This document shows, in pieces, positions 48,341-60,139 of a stretch of 64,000 nucleotides of DNA. The DNA comes from Coccinella septempunctata (lineage: Eukaryota; Arthropoda; Insecta; Coleoptera; Coccinellidae). The translations under genes and the position numbers were made by a program. Numbering within the stretch: the first letter of the stretch is position 1; every line of letters starts with the position of its first letter. The notes under the pieces were generated by a model. That model had not been told where the DNA came from, did no database searches, and was given only the letters and a program-made list of their open reading frames with translations. The stretch covers positions 10,602,001 to 10,666,000 of the forward strand of contig NC_058192.1 in NCBI RefSeq assembly GCF_907165205.1. The letters are read 5' to 3'.

Positions 48341-49879
48341 TAATTTGGATTTTTCATTCTAGCTACTCGTTCACAATCTGAACATTTCACTCTCGACTCC
48401 ACGTCAATTACAAATGCAGCAACGATGATAATTTCTTCGAAATAGGCATAAATCCTTGAATAATTGCCAGAGCCACGTTAGCTCGCAGTTTGCATACATT
48501 TTCTCGCCTTTTGTTCCAGTATTCGAGGAGAAACAAGCAGCTCATACACGAGCTGTGAGGGTTAACAATAAAAATACAGTTCCCATTGAAAACGCTGCCA
48601 CTTTCAGAATAGCGGGGAATTCTTCTCAATAGCAGCCTTTTCCTGGCAGAATGAAGTTTTAATGAAATAAACAGCTCGGCTTCGTGAAAATATGGAGCGG
48701 ATGTTTCGTCTCGGCATATCTCAGAATTGTGAACAGTAAAATGCGATATTTTGGGTTGAAGAGCGGTATATTGCTGATGTGAAGAGTACTTCTTCTTGGT
48801 GCTGGAAGGAAATATACATTTTGTGTTTTTCTGAAGGTCTAGTTCGAAATATGAAACATCCCAGGCTAAATATTCAAAAGAGTGCATCTGAAAAGCAATT
48901 TTTAATTTCGTATTTCAAAGCCAACTGCGATGACCCTGTATATTGACGTTGAATCCAAATAACTCTATCTGGACCCTCTTACGATTTTAGTGGTGATCAT
49001 AAAACCCTCCAACGCGTTCGTTGTAGCAAATAGCAGTGTTCATTCGGCAATCTCGATTCCATACAATGCGAACTGTTTCAGTTATCGCAATGGATGTCCA
49101 ACTATCCACTAAGGTATAGTGATATTGTCGCCAATTTGCCCAGTGTGCTGGGCAATCGAACTCTGTCCCGCATTAGTGTACATTTCTAATGATTAATTAA
49201 ACCAACCGCAGAATCACGAATTGACCAATAGCTGCGGGGCGGAAAGTAAAACGTCAATTATGTGCTCGGCAAACTTCTCAAATTGAATTTCATGGGGACT
49301 TGGATCGAATTAAGGTCCAATTAGTCGAGGTGTTCTCGGAAGGATCTTGGTTAACAAATTCGTTCGGTGAAGGTAACGCTGACAACGAGACAGTGAATGA
49401 TTGGCAAGGAACTGTACCAAAGGGCCTATTCAGGATCGACTTGGTTCAGACCCTTTTTCCGATTTCTTTTGTGCAGTTTGAATTATGATCGATTAGCTGA
49501 AGTCTAAATACACTAAATTTCTCCTTGTTGGTGGCTTTTGTAACAATTCTTTTGCTAAATCCTCCGATCTCTTGACTTGCCGTCAATGGTTTTCTTCTTA
49601 TTTATACCTAAAGTGATCTCTCCTTTCCTCTCAATCTGAAATACGGTGATGGCAAAGAGTTCATGCTCTTTAGTGATAGACAGATCCTCGTTGATTTGTT
49701 CTCAAGCAATCCAATTATGAGCATTCAAAATATCATTCTCGCATCAAATTATGATCTAGAAACGACTCTCAGTCGTTTCTTTTTCCACATGTTCGGAATT
49801 TAAAAAGTTTCAGTGATTTCATTCAGGAAATCGAGTGAGACTGTCAAATCGATGATTGAGCAATCCAACTTTTGTAAAA
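48341..49879. other. Intergenic, no supported gene
   Basis: A 159-codon minus frame (48408-48887, true ATG) has no domain I recognise, no signal peptide and no splice or promoter support. Confidence 0.4.
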
Positions 49880-49881
49880 TA

Positions 49882-51319
49882 CACTGCGCAAAAAAATTAA
49901 CGCACATTCTGAAAATCTCAATTTTAATGAAAGTTAACTCTACATTGACTCTTTAACTTATTTTTTATGTTCTCTCGGGAAGGTTTTGAACGAAACAAGA
50001 CACATTAAATGGAAGAAAAATTCAGGATTTCACCGAATCTTATGTGAAAGAAGAGAAATGAACAATTTTCAAAATACTGAAATGCTGATAAGTGATTTAA
50101 TAATTGGTATTTCCACCCCTTGCGTTAATTACAGCTCGGCAAAGACGGTTCATACTCAAAATGTGTGATCTTAAAATTTTCTGATCTAATCCTTCCCAGA
50201 TTTCTCCAAGTGGGATTCCTAAGTCATTGAGAGTAGCTGGATGATTTTCTGAACTTCTCAGCCTTCTATTGAGGTTGTCCCAAACCTGCTCAATCTGAAC
50301 TTCTTGCTGGCCATTCCATTCGAGAGACTCCAACCTCTTCAAGGTACTCCTGAACGATGGGGTCTGGCATTATCGTCCATAAAAATGAAATTTTCACCAA
50401 TGTATGGGGCAAATGGCACTACATGCTCTTCAAGAATAATCCTTATATACTTATCAGCATTCATAACTCCATTATCAACAACCACTAGGTCTATGCGAGC
50501 AGTCAAAGATATTCCACCCCATACCATAATCGATCCTCTCCCGAAACCAGTAGTATTCAGGAAATTGCACTCAGCATATCTTTCATGTGGACGTCTGTAT
50601 ACAAGGGAACGTTGATCATAATAATAGAGGCAGAATCTAGACTCATCTGTGAAGAGAACTCTTACCGCGCCCTTCCATGGGCTGGGGTAAGAGCTGGGCC
50701 TCTGCTGCGACACGAGGCCTTAAATCATAGTCTCTGAGGCGATTTCTTATTGTCTGAATGCTAATTTGCACCTCATGAGTTTGCTCAAGCTGAATTTGAA
50801 GGAGGCGAGCGGTTGCAAACTCTCAAGTAACGTTCTTGAATAGCAGTTGTTACCCGTGGTCTATCCTGTCCTGGTTTTCGGACATTCATACCTGTCTCCC
50901 TGAATAGCTGCAACATTCTGGACACACTTGTATGGGAAACTCCAAACCTTTCTCCAATTCTTGTGTATTTCCACCCTTCTTCTCGCAAAACTACCACTTG
51001 GGCACATTCCTCTTGGGTCAAATTGCGTGTTTCGTGTTGCATAGCGATCGAGTGTAGAAAATCAAACGAAAGAAAAACTATTGATCACTAGAATTGATCG
51101 AGAACAACTGATTTTAGAATGGAGCCAATACATTCAAAATCTGATAATATCATCTTTTTTTATTCCTGCTGGGAAAAAACATCTGTATTGAAGTAAGCCG
51201 TTGAAAGTGGATAACATATGCATGCATAATTCTGATAAAAATAATTATCATTGAGAACACCTTCAGTTGTAGAATAAATTTAAGATTTCCATAATGTGCG
51301 TTAATTTTTTTGCGCAGTG
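49882..51319. mobile_element. Tc1-type transposon, 1438 bp, both ends present
   Basis: The left end CACTGCGCAAAAAAATTAAC and the right end read inward share a TIR of about 27 bp (CACTGCGCAAAAAAATTAACGC..ACATT), one of the best conserved in the window. TA borders both ends (49880-49881, 51320-51321). The body carries a full-span but broken Tc1 transposase on the minus strand. Length and layout are typical of an originally autonomous Tc1-family element. Confidence 0.93.
50097..51042 (-). pseudogene. Tc1 transposase, frameshifted
   Basis: The ATG at 51042 opens MQHETRNLTQEECAQVVVLR, an N-terminal HTH with HTSVSRMLQLFRETG. A break near 50785 separates this from a segment (IQTIRNRLRDYDLRPR) and then the catalytic part: VLFTDESRFCLYY (first Asp), GRGSIMVWGGIS, and FMDDNARPHRSGV (second Asp). 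A further break near 50340 leads to LEWNGQQEVQIEQVWDNLNRRL. There the usual SPDLNPIE block is altered and about two residues short, so the third catalytic acid is missing. At least two frame breaks plus the lost acid make it inactive. Confidence 0.92.
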
Positions 51320-51321
51320 TA

Positions 51322-52304
51322 TATATTCAAATTGAACTATCACTAGTCTGAAATTTGGCCAGGGAAGAAAAGATATGGGGTAGCTCATATGGTCAACCTC
51401 ATTAAACACCATTGTACCCAACCTATCTCCACCATAAAAATTAAAGGTTACTATCTAGGCTGAACCTAGAACCAGGACGTTAATCACATCATCCAAGTCT
51501 TGGGGTAACCTCACATATACCTTCCTCGAATTCCCCAACGAATCCCGCCGATTAGAATCAAACAAAATAACCCGGTGAGCACAGGGTTCAAAGGGGGATT
51601 AACATATACGCCCACGCCTCCGGTAGACCAGTATCCTTGGCGTGTATTGACTGGTGGGCCATGTCGGTTTCTACGTTTCCTAGCTTCCGTTTGAAACTCA
51701 AAAGTATGCGGCCACCGTTTATCCTCCAGAGCATTCCTAAAAGGATTATTAGGTTAGCACGCAGGTACGGAAATGGGGTTCGCTTGGATAACGAGGGGAC
51801 AGATTGTCCGACCCTCCGCAACAGAGATCCGATGAGAATCGGGAGGTGTCAAGGGTGAAATGGAAGACGAGCGGAAAAGATCGTCGAGAGATGCATCTGA
51901 AAAGTTCCATTGGGATTATGGGATTTGCTTTGAGGGACGCCCCTGCCATATCGAACGCTGAAAACTTCACATAAAGGATCAAAATTACCAAAATCTTTCC
52001 TGCTTCTGATCATTCTGAATCAATATTGTGAAAGGAGCTTCCTTTAAGTGTCATCATTGTGTGAAATAAAAGGGAATTCAAGTAATTGAAATGCATTCTA
52101 CAGTCTTGAATTATGCACATTAATTCTGTCCACCTCGTTGTTACAGAGGTGGCTATGGAGACTACTTCAAGAGTCTGAAAACAGAAACAATGGCTTGATA
52201 GTGGAATGTTTAGAGGGTCCGCGAGATGGTGGAAGATGCCGATGCATTCTTGCTCCATAGAGGAGCAGGCACCAGCTTCTACTTCATCGAACTCTAAAGG
52301 GTGT
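51322..52304. other. Unassigned, GC-richer patch at 51540-51960
   Basis: On the minus strand a possible acceptor (ATAATCCTTTTAG) near 51740 precedes two overlapping open frames. Neither matches a family, and no donor is convincing. It could be an exon or a conserved non-coding patch. Confidence 0.25.
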
Positions 52305-53447
52305 TCCTGATAGAGATCTTTGGTCTACACCAAACAGGTTTATTATGCCTGAAGGTACCACCGATAGTTCACCGATGGCTCTGTTCTGTTCAAAACGACT
52401 GAAGTAGATTATATGACCTCCGTCTAGCCAGTCCATCCCCCTAGGAAAAAACTCTTTAAACTCCTTTCAGTGCATGCTGAACTGTATAGTGTTCTTGTTC
52501 ATTAAACTCTTGCTGGTCCAGAACCGGCACTCTACTTCTGTTGTACATCTGTCAGGAACTTCTTGAATAGATGTCTAGACGGAAAATGTTCCTCTGGAGA
52601 ACAAGGTCTCAGGCTGTCGAGGCTTCCTTTTGAGAGACCTTACTCTTATCTTGTAGTAAAAAAATTTCTGGCCCTTGAGAGGAAACAACTGATTCTGGTG
52701 ACTGGTGCAAGGACTTTTGCTACCTGTTCAATAAACATTCAAATAAAATGGAATTTACCGGCTGTTCTTTGTGATGATTATGTGGAATTACTCAAGAAAC
52801 TGAACAAAGCCAGAATAGGAAGGTAGCACTATGAGATTTAGCTAATCATGAAACTCCTGTGTGCCAGATTCCGGTAACATTAAAATCACTGAATCTGGCA
52901 CACAGGAGTTTCATGATTAGCTAAATCTCATGATGCTACCTTCCTATTCTGGCTTTGTTCAGTTTCTTGAGTAATCCTACATCATCATCTCAAAGAAAAG
53001 CAGGTAAATCCCATTTTATTTGAATTTTTATTGAACAGGTAGCCAGTCCTTGCACTTGTCTCCAGAATCAGTTGTTTCCTCTAAAGAACCAGGAGTTTTT
53101 TCACCCCAGGCTTAGAGTATATGGTTTCTCAATGAGAAGCCTCGACAGCCTGTTCTCCACCGTACTAAATTCATAGGAGCATCTGTCTAGACATCTCTTC
53201 AAGAAGTTCCTGACAGATGTACGACAGAAGGCAGGTTTTGGACCAGCAAGAGCTGAGCTGACAAGAACAGCATACAGTTCAGCAAGCACTATGATAGAGT
53301 TTTTTCCTAGAGCGATGAACTGGTTAGAACGAGGTTTTCACTATAGTCCTTGTGAACAGCACATAGCCATAGGTTTACTTATGAGTATCGGTGGTACCTT
53401 CAGGCACAAGAAGCCTGTTTGGTGAAGACCAAAGATCTCTATCTGGA
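52305..53447. repeat. 1.14-kb palindrome, arms of ~560 bp, 19-bp spacer
   Basis: 52305-52871 recurs in reverse complement at 52891-53447. The inner ends are almost perfect (ACTCCTGTGTGCCAGATTC, then GAATCTGGCACACAGGAGT). Outward there are small indels and substitutions up to TAGAGATCTTTGGTCT..ACCAAACAGG. One strand of the right arm carries ALGKNSIIVLAELYAVL, weakly like the start of a LINE RNase H domain; otherwise the content is unrecognised. It ends about 100 bp before the tetraspanin exon. Confidence 0.9.
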
Positions 53448-53560
53448 ATAAATTAATGATTGAAATGCTTGCTAAGGTCGTTGATACCAAAAATATTCTC
53501 AGCACTACTTGATTCATGATATCTTATGGTTTTTCCTTTGTTGCAGGTGCATGGAGGGCG

Positions 53561-54562
53561 ATGGGAATCTGGGAGAGTGAGGGGGGACTCCGAAGGCGGA
53601 TGCCGCTAAGAAGAGCAGGAGGCAGTTGCGCTGTCGGTACGACCAGTCTGGGAGGGAGGGCCATGCGATACTACCGTTTATGGATATACACCTGCAATAC
53701 TGTTTTACTGGCCGGAGCCCTGGCATTCTGCGGAGCAGCCTCACGTACCCTCATATTCGATTACCGCCGCATGCTCATACCGAATTTAGCACTGTACCAA
53801 CCCACGTTCCTTTACGCTTATCTAGCCTTAGCAACCCAAGGCGGTGCGATCCAGGTCTTGGGATGCGTAGCCGCCCTGAGACTGTCCGAGAAACTCCTGA
53901 ACGCCTACTGGCTGCTACTTCTAGTACTCTTGTTCGGTGACATCGTCCTGGGGGCCTTCTGGACCTACAAGTTCGAGAAAATGTGCCAAGATCTCAAGCC
54001 CGCGCTACGCATGCGTTTCCAACAAGAGTACGGTACCGACCAGGACATGACGACCCTCTGGGACAGGTTCCAACGTGACGAGGAGTGCTGCGGTGTGACT
54101 GGACCGGACAATTACGGTAACGAAACAGGGAAATTCGAGATGCCTTTGAGCTGCTGCCTAGAACCACCCCCGGAGAATAGCACTAGATGTATAAAGCACT
54201 TTCAGGTCGGGTGCGACGATAAGCTGATGGATTATATGAAGTCGACAGCGGCCCTACTTGCAATACTCGGATATTGCGTACTTGCCTTCCTGAAGATGTG
54301 CTTCCTAGGTATTTTACGCTACGAAATTAAGGAGATGATACAGAAGATTCGTATACTGAAAACGGAGCTTGCCTTGCCCAATGCTAACGGCGCAGTTCCA
54401 GGAACTATAAGAACTGAGAGCGCAGAAAGTGAACGGGAATCGCTCTTGGTGAGACCAGAAAGTACTGCGCTTCTATCGTCGCCTCCTACGCAGTCGAAGA
54501 ATCCAAACGGAAATAATAACTACGAGATGCGAGAATATCGGAGTGGGAGGGAGAATATTTGA
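53561..54562 (+). CDS. Tetraspanin family membrane protein
   Basis: From the in-frame ATG at 53561 the product has 333 residues. Four membrane segments lie near residues 41-62, 84-106, 113-135 and 229-251. The large extracellular loop (about 136-227) has the diagnostic ECCGVTG at 175-181, PLSCC at 195-199 and further Cys at 210 and 218, plus N-glycosylation sites NET and NST. The cytoplasmic tail of about 80 residues is long for the family and ends with Tyr-rich NYEMREYRSGRENI. Tetraspanins organise membrane microdomains. A good acceptor (TTCCTTTGTTGCAG ending 53546) shows at least one upstream exon, either 5' UTR or a few more codons; Met at 53600 or 53663 are alternative starts. The exon is GC-rich against AT-rich surroundings. 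I do not assign it to a named Tsp gene. Confidence 0.93.
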   Translation: MGIWESEGGLRRRMPLRRAGGSCAVGTTSLGGRAMRYYRLWIYTCNTVLLAGALAFCGAASRTLIFDYRRMLIPNLALYQPTFLYAYLALATQGGAIQVLGCVAALRLSEKLLNAYWLLLLVLLFGDIVLGAFWTYKFEKMCQDLKPALRMRFQQEYGTDQDMTTLWDRFQRDEECCGVTGPDNYGNETGKFEMPLSCCLEPPPENSTRCIKHFQVGCDDKLMDYMKSTAALLAILGYCVLAFLKMCFLGILRYEIKEMIQKIRILKTELALPNANGAVPGTIRTESAESERESLLVRPESTALLSSPPTQSKNPNGNNNYEMREYRSGRENI

Positions 54563-54576
54563 CTAAAGTACCGCCT

Positions 54577-54627
54577 AGAGGGCCTTTTTAACCGGGGCCG
54601 ATGGGGCCGGGTGAAAAAAGGCCCTCT
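54577..54627 (+). repeat. Strong hairpin in the tetraspanin 3' UTR
   Basis: AGAGGGCCTTTTTAACCGG pairs with CCGGGTGAAAAAAGGCCCTC across a short GGCCGATGGG loop, 15 nt after the stop codon. It is GC-rich and nearly perfect, so the RNA should fold here. Confidence 0.75.
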
Positions 54628-57600
54628 GGCGACACCATTAGAGGATATCTTCAATAGGAGACCAAGGGGAAGAGTCAAGGACGACCCCTGTTGAAAATGA
54701 AGAACAAACTAATGGGTTGCGCGACCCCTAATAGACTGATCGCCACAAAGAACAATTCATTAGATTCCTCCCAGCTGATTTTTGGACATAATAGTACAGT
54801 TGCGAAAAGTATATACAAATGCTATCCATCTTTCACAAATTTATTTTCAACGAATCTAAAGGAGATGATAAGATACGTTTCAAATGAACTGTTCTTTGTT
54901 TTCCTAATCAGTAAACACCAACGCTGTAAGCTAACCAAGAATTTAAAAGTAGCAAGAAAATCTCAAATCGATGAAAAACTTCAGATATTCATGGTGAAAA
55001 ACTTGTCGATCATTTCTCATCAAAGGCTTGAATATTTGAGATACCTCATGTAGTTTTTTCATTAGGGGTCATCATTAAAATCATCCTTGCTTCAGACCTC
55101 TGGGACCATAATATGTGAGATATACAAAATTTTCATGAAGAAATTCCAAAATAGTCTTAGAACTGAGGACTAAGTTGTTATAGTGATGAAAATGTGCAAA
55201 GCGACCTGATACGACAGCTTTAGGGTTCGAGAAAACCTCGTCATTAAATAAGATTTGAAATTACCAAATATATAAAAAACTTTGTAGTTCCAATTATAAT
55301 TTTAAAATTTATGTTATCCATCGTCCCTTCAATTCATTTATAGATACCATTAACGTCCTTCAACTTTATATTTTTCAAAAACAAATCATCTGAAAATATT
55401 TCGAAAGTAATTTTCTGTAGGTATCGGAAATGAATTAGAAACCAAGTCACTCATTCTAAATAGGCTGAACTGAAAATATTTCAAAAACGTTCTCAAAAAA
55501 CCAAAAGAATGAACTGTCCCAAGGTAGTAGATACAATGATCCATAATATTCTTCTAGTATTGATTTGAAGTGACAAGTTTTTCGCCATGATTTTCATGAA
55601 TAAAAAAAAAGTCGTTATGGATGTGAAATTCCAGACTAGTCTATTCAAGAGATAGGGAGATCTAGTTTTTCATTTTTCAATTTTTTTAAGGTCATTACAA
55701 AATTTCACATTCAAATGACCCTGAGTAGAAAGTGAGTCAAAAACCAGGAGCCCTAGATGCTTTTATAAAAAATACCAATGCTATATTTTTCAAGAAACGC
55801 TCTCAATGAAGTCCTATTCGACCGAAATGAACGTTTTTTCCTAATTATAAGCTAACTGCTTGAACACAAGTTAAATTTTAGTCATAAGACCTATTGTGAT
55901 AATTTTTTTTTCAATTCATGTGGATATTGTTAGAGATACTATTTTTTATATAACCCTAGTGAATCCAAAACATCTTTGTGTTTCATCGTGTGTTACTAGT
56001 AAGAAGAACTAGGTTAATTGTCGAATTATTACTATCGAAATTCTACATTCATTGTGGGAGAATTCTTAGTGTCGTCTGAAGAATCACGCCAATTTCATTA
56101 GTGTAAAAGAGAATTTTAATAAGATACGAATGAGCTTTAATAATTTGATATCAATTATAGCACAATTCATGTTTTTTCAATTCGGTGTTGGATGATTGAA
56201 TAAGGGCAATATAATCGTAATGATTTCGATATTATTAGCTATTTCCACAAAAAAGATATATAAGTACATATTTGTTTATGCTTCAATAATGTCTTCGACA
56301 GTAACAGAGCTCTAAACATTGAGTACTGCAATTAATTAATGAGGTTCAAAATGTCCGCAAAATACTAGTTTTATTTTTCAATATCTGTTCTTGAATTATA
56401 CAAATCATTCAATTTTATAGAACTATTGAAGCATAACGTGAAAAAATTTTCTCTATATGTTCCAAACAAATATTGCAATCTATACATTCTAGAGATTCCA
56501 ATACCTCTCTAACTGTATTTTTCAATGAAAACCCGAATCAGAGATTCACTCACAATAACACTCATTGAATAATATAATCTCATATATTTTTCATGTCATT
56601 AAATACAATCAAGGAGCTGGGAAATGATAGGAGATCGAATGAATGAGTTCATTTCAACATAATTACATTATAGTGTAAAATAGGATAAAGTTATTTCAAA
56701 AAAAAATTAGCAAGGTAGATTTAGATGAAAGGATGACCGATCCTTTCAGAAGTTAATGAATTTGGTGCTAATGGAGTAGAGTAGAATTTTCATCATACTT
56801 CCTACATTCACTGTGAAATGTGGTGTTGAGTATCCGATAGGGAAAAGGATTTAAGTTCAACTTAATTCTTTCATATCAACGTATATTCAGTTCTTCCTTC
56901 ATTGGTCCACTATTGAAATTATGAGTGAAATTTTTTTGTAATAAAAGAATATCTCAATCCATATAGGTAATTTCCAAATCAGCAATATTTCGGCAACTCT
57001 ATGAATTAATGTACCTACTGAAGTGAAGAAGGATTCACAATAAGTGTGGGTAATACCTAATAGAATTGTCTAATTCTCCGTTAATCATGATTGAAATTTA
57101 TTACCTCAACACCTCATCTTCACGAAGTAAGTCACTTTACACGAAAATATATTTATTGATACCCTCTGTAACATTGTAAACATAAAAATTTCATGTCCAG
57201 CGACATTAAGAATTGTCCCCTAATACGTTTTTCAAAATTGATATAAATGTATTTTGAAATCATTCCAAATATCCAAATTAAGTTTTTCTTTCACCTGTAG
57301 CAATAAGTTCTCAGCAAGTTCGTCATGTTATATACAGAAAAATATAATAACTATGATATAGTACCGACTTGAACAAATAGAATAGAAAGAGAATAAATAA
57401 TTCAGTGCAGAATCCTGTATGTACAGTGTATATAAGTAAATAGACAATATATTGTAGTTTACATTGGAGTAAGGGTAGAACATTACTCTTTTCGACATGG
57501 ATCATTTTATATAACATTATAAAGGAAAACAGATAAAACGCAACATTATCGGAATGTTCTTGCTTTGTTTGAAATCATCAAAGCTGTGCATTAGTCAATA

Positions 57601-59136
57601 AATCCTTATTTTCACTACCTCTTTCATTATCCTAGGTGGAGGAATTATCGTGTGTTTTTTCAAAATATGTTTTAAGTGATTTCAACGAGATAAATATAAT
57701 TATATTGCTATCTAACCAAACACATCATCAAGTCTTTTCGAGATATGGGAAATGTGAAATGCAGCATTAGTATCGCATGTATTTGAAACAAATTGATTAA
57801 ATTTATATAGCAATTTTGAAATTTCACCATCATGCAAAATTGATAGATTCGAAGGAATTATTTGATTATTGTTTTCCCCTATAACTGCACTCAATAATCA
57901 TTTCCCTCAATTAAAATTTAGTTTTTTTAGTTTCAAATAATCAGAGGATGCTATAGAATCAATGTAGATTTCCATTATTAAAGTTTTTAGTATAGCATTA
58001 GTTGAAATTCAACTTTCAGTGGGATATAGTTTTTCAGAAACCCGATTAGGCGAAAATTTGATTGTATGTGAATTATTGGGGCGATAAATCAAGAACTATT
58101 GGTTTTTGTTGAGAAACCTAGAATGAATGAACATAATTCAAAATATTTCAGATGTTGGAAAAAACAACCTCGCTCTCTTTGTGCTAGCAATTAAACAGTG
58201 CCTAATACTATGACCATTTTATAAGGGTTCTTATAAAATATTGTGGCATCCCAAGTCAGGGCTAGCTCGAAGGAGTAATTCAACTCTTAACCCCAGCTTC
58301 ATCGCTATATAAACTAGCACATATTACACCCTAAGATAAATTAGCTCTACATATGATTCATCACGAATCACGATAAACCACCAGTGTCATGCTGTCATTA
58401 TGCCAGAGCTATACCCATTATGTTATCGAACAAATCAGCTTGTCGGAGCGCTCTTGTTCGAAAATGACATGTTAGAATATCGACCATCTCGAATCTCATC
58501 CTGTCACCTGGATGGTGCTTAGTAGACTGTATTGTTCTCCCGTTAACATCTTTTTGCAACCTCGTTTGTGAATTTTTCGATCGATATTACACGAGAAAAT
58601 TATAAGACTATGATTGAACAGTTTCAATAAGGATAAAGCAAAGATAAACAACAGTTTATCCATTCGTTAAACTAATGATGGTTATTGAAACCGGGCATAA
58701 GTGTCAAATTCTGAATTCACTGAAATTTCATACATAAACAACTCACAGCTGACCAACCTGCTGATTTAGAATATGCAGCATTTCACATGAACCTTATCGA
58801 TTATCAGTCGTTCAAACTAAAACATTCTTCCATCAGTTATCGATATTATCATATTCATCGATATCAAGCACTTATTCGCTCAAAAGCTCCAAAAAAACTA
58901 GTTTAAAAATACCCTTATGAATATTCGTATTAAGTAAAATACCAAGATGAACATGACGAAAGTGGAAGACCAATAGTATAAAACATATTTTAAGCTTCCC
59001 GATTCATTAAGAATTGTTATATTGAAAATGCATTAGATGAATGTATCTTAGTTCAAAGAGCTATTCCATGTTATCACCTGTACAAGATGTATATATCTAT
59101 TTAATAAAATCTATTGTTAGAAAAGTGTGTTCATAC
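54628..59136. other. Long AT-rich stretch; no further kinase exons found
   Basis: It lies downstream of the last pseudouridine-gene exon seen on the minus strand, so it may be intron. I looked for the PfkB GG.GRN.A and GAGD motifs on the minus strand and saw none. The frame at 57712-57894 has LSAVIGEN, faintly like a PfkB strand, but the rest does not fit. Confidence 0.35.
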
Positions 59137-59196
59137 CTTAATTTGATCCTGCTGCAGTTTGGCGCAAAGATCCAGGTTTGATCCTCCAATAACCAC
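59137..59196 (-). CDS. Pseudouridine glycosidase/kinase gene: exon starting the PfkB kinase domain
   Basis: The acceptor TTTTTTTCAG precedes 20 codons, VVIGGSNLDLCAKLQQDQIK, and a GTATGA donor follows (GT at 59136-59135). VVIGGSNLDL is the first beta strand of PfkB/ribokinase-type sugar kinases (V.GGSN.D). Eukaryotic pseudouridine-degrading proteins commonly fuse the glycosidase (N-terminal) to this kinase (C-terminal), which phosphorylates pseudouridine before cleavage. Phase 0 on both sides joins it correctly to 60024-60139. The rest of the kinase was not found in the window. If the donor is not used, translation would stop one codon later (V-stop). Confidence 0.75.
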
Positions 59197-60023
59197 CTGA
59201 AAAAAATTTATGGTAACAAAATTTTTCAATATTTAGGGAGATTTCATCTATGAGCATAGGTCTCTTCCTGTTATATTTTAAGCATTGCCCAATTTTTTCA
59301 TATATTTACATTGAAACAATGCAAAACCGTCCAGTTCTTATTAATCTTCCGCATCGAGTTACAAAACTTAATGATTCGGTTGGACACCCCTATTGAACAG
59401 TTTACAGAAGTTGAAGCAATTAATGAAACTTCGGAAAGCTACGCGATGAATAATTCATCTTCCTTCCGTGAATAATCAATTTTTTTTCCTGAGCTCACCC
59501 CCCTAGTTCCTCGACCTGAACCATAACACAAAAAAGTTCCACCAATTGAACGACTGCGGCCAATCGGAAGAGCAAATGGGAAGAAATAATTGCTCCATCT
59601 ATTGAAATGGAAATATAAATGGATTTCGTTTGTATCAGAATGGCATTGAGTGCCCAATAGATGGTGAATGTTGCAGCGATTTTTACGATTAATGGCACTG
59701 TTTGGAAATTGATTCACATTAGGATAATTGAAAATGAAGTTTTAATCTTTTCAGTTATCGTGAATAACTTCCGAAAATAGAAAATGCGGAAATATATGCA
59801 GTCTAAAGAATTGTCTCTGAAACTATATTCCTTTGAGGTTTTCATTCTCTTCTCCGTACAGTCAATGAAATTTATGTGGTGAAACATATATGAATGATTA
59901 TTTAAAGACTAAAAATATTTTACTTCAGGTAAAATATTGCACAACACGAATGGGTGCATAGAATCTCTGAAAAGGTAAGCACACAAGATTAATCATGTCA
60001 ATACAAATAAAAAATTTACTTAC

Positions 60024-60139
60024 AATGCCATCAGGATTATCCTTTCTTCCTATTTGTGAATCTGCTCCATTCTCAAGATTTTTTAGTTGGACTGCTATCT
60101 CAGCAGCAACCCTTGCATTGTTTCTTATCAAAGCAATAT
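60024..60139 (-). CDS. Pseudouridine-5'-phosphate glycosidase, C-terminal exon
   Basis: The acceptor ends at 60140 (GGAAAAG) and the donor GTAAGT begins at 60023. Two leading bases complete the Asn codon split with 61299. It reads NIALIRNNARVAAEIAVQLK, then a linker NLENGADSQIGRKDNPDGI. N.AL...NA..AAEIAV.L is the C-terminal helix of PsuG enzymes; an Asn here contributes to the active site in the bacterial enzyme. The exon ends in phase 0 and leads to the kinase exon. Confidence 0.88.

Noticed and set aside
48408..48887. 159-codon minus frame with a true ATG
   Set aside because: No recognisable domain, signal, promoter or splice evidence; length alone is not enough next to decayed repeats.
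50304..50615. 103-codon + frame inside the Tc1 element
   Set aside because: Antisense shadow of the transposase.
52563..53289. Mirror frames in the two palindrome arms (87 codons +, 62 codons -)
   Set aside because: They are related by the palindrome, contain disagreeing stops and indels, and match no family beyond a faint RNase H-like phrase.
57712..57894. Minus frame with LSAVIGEN, considered as a PfkB kinase exon
   Set aside because: Only a few residues resemble the kinase; no GG.GRN or GAGD motif, and the remaining sequence does not fit.
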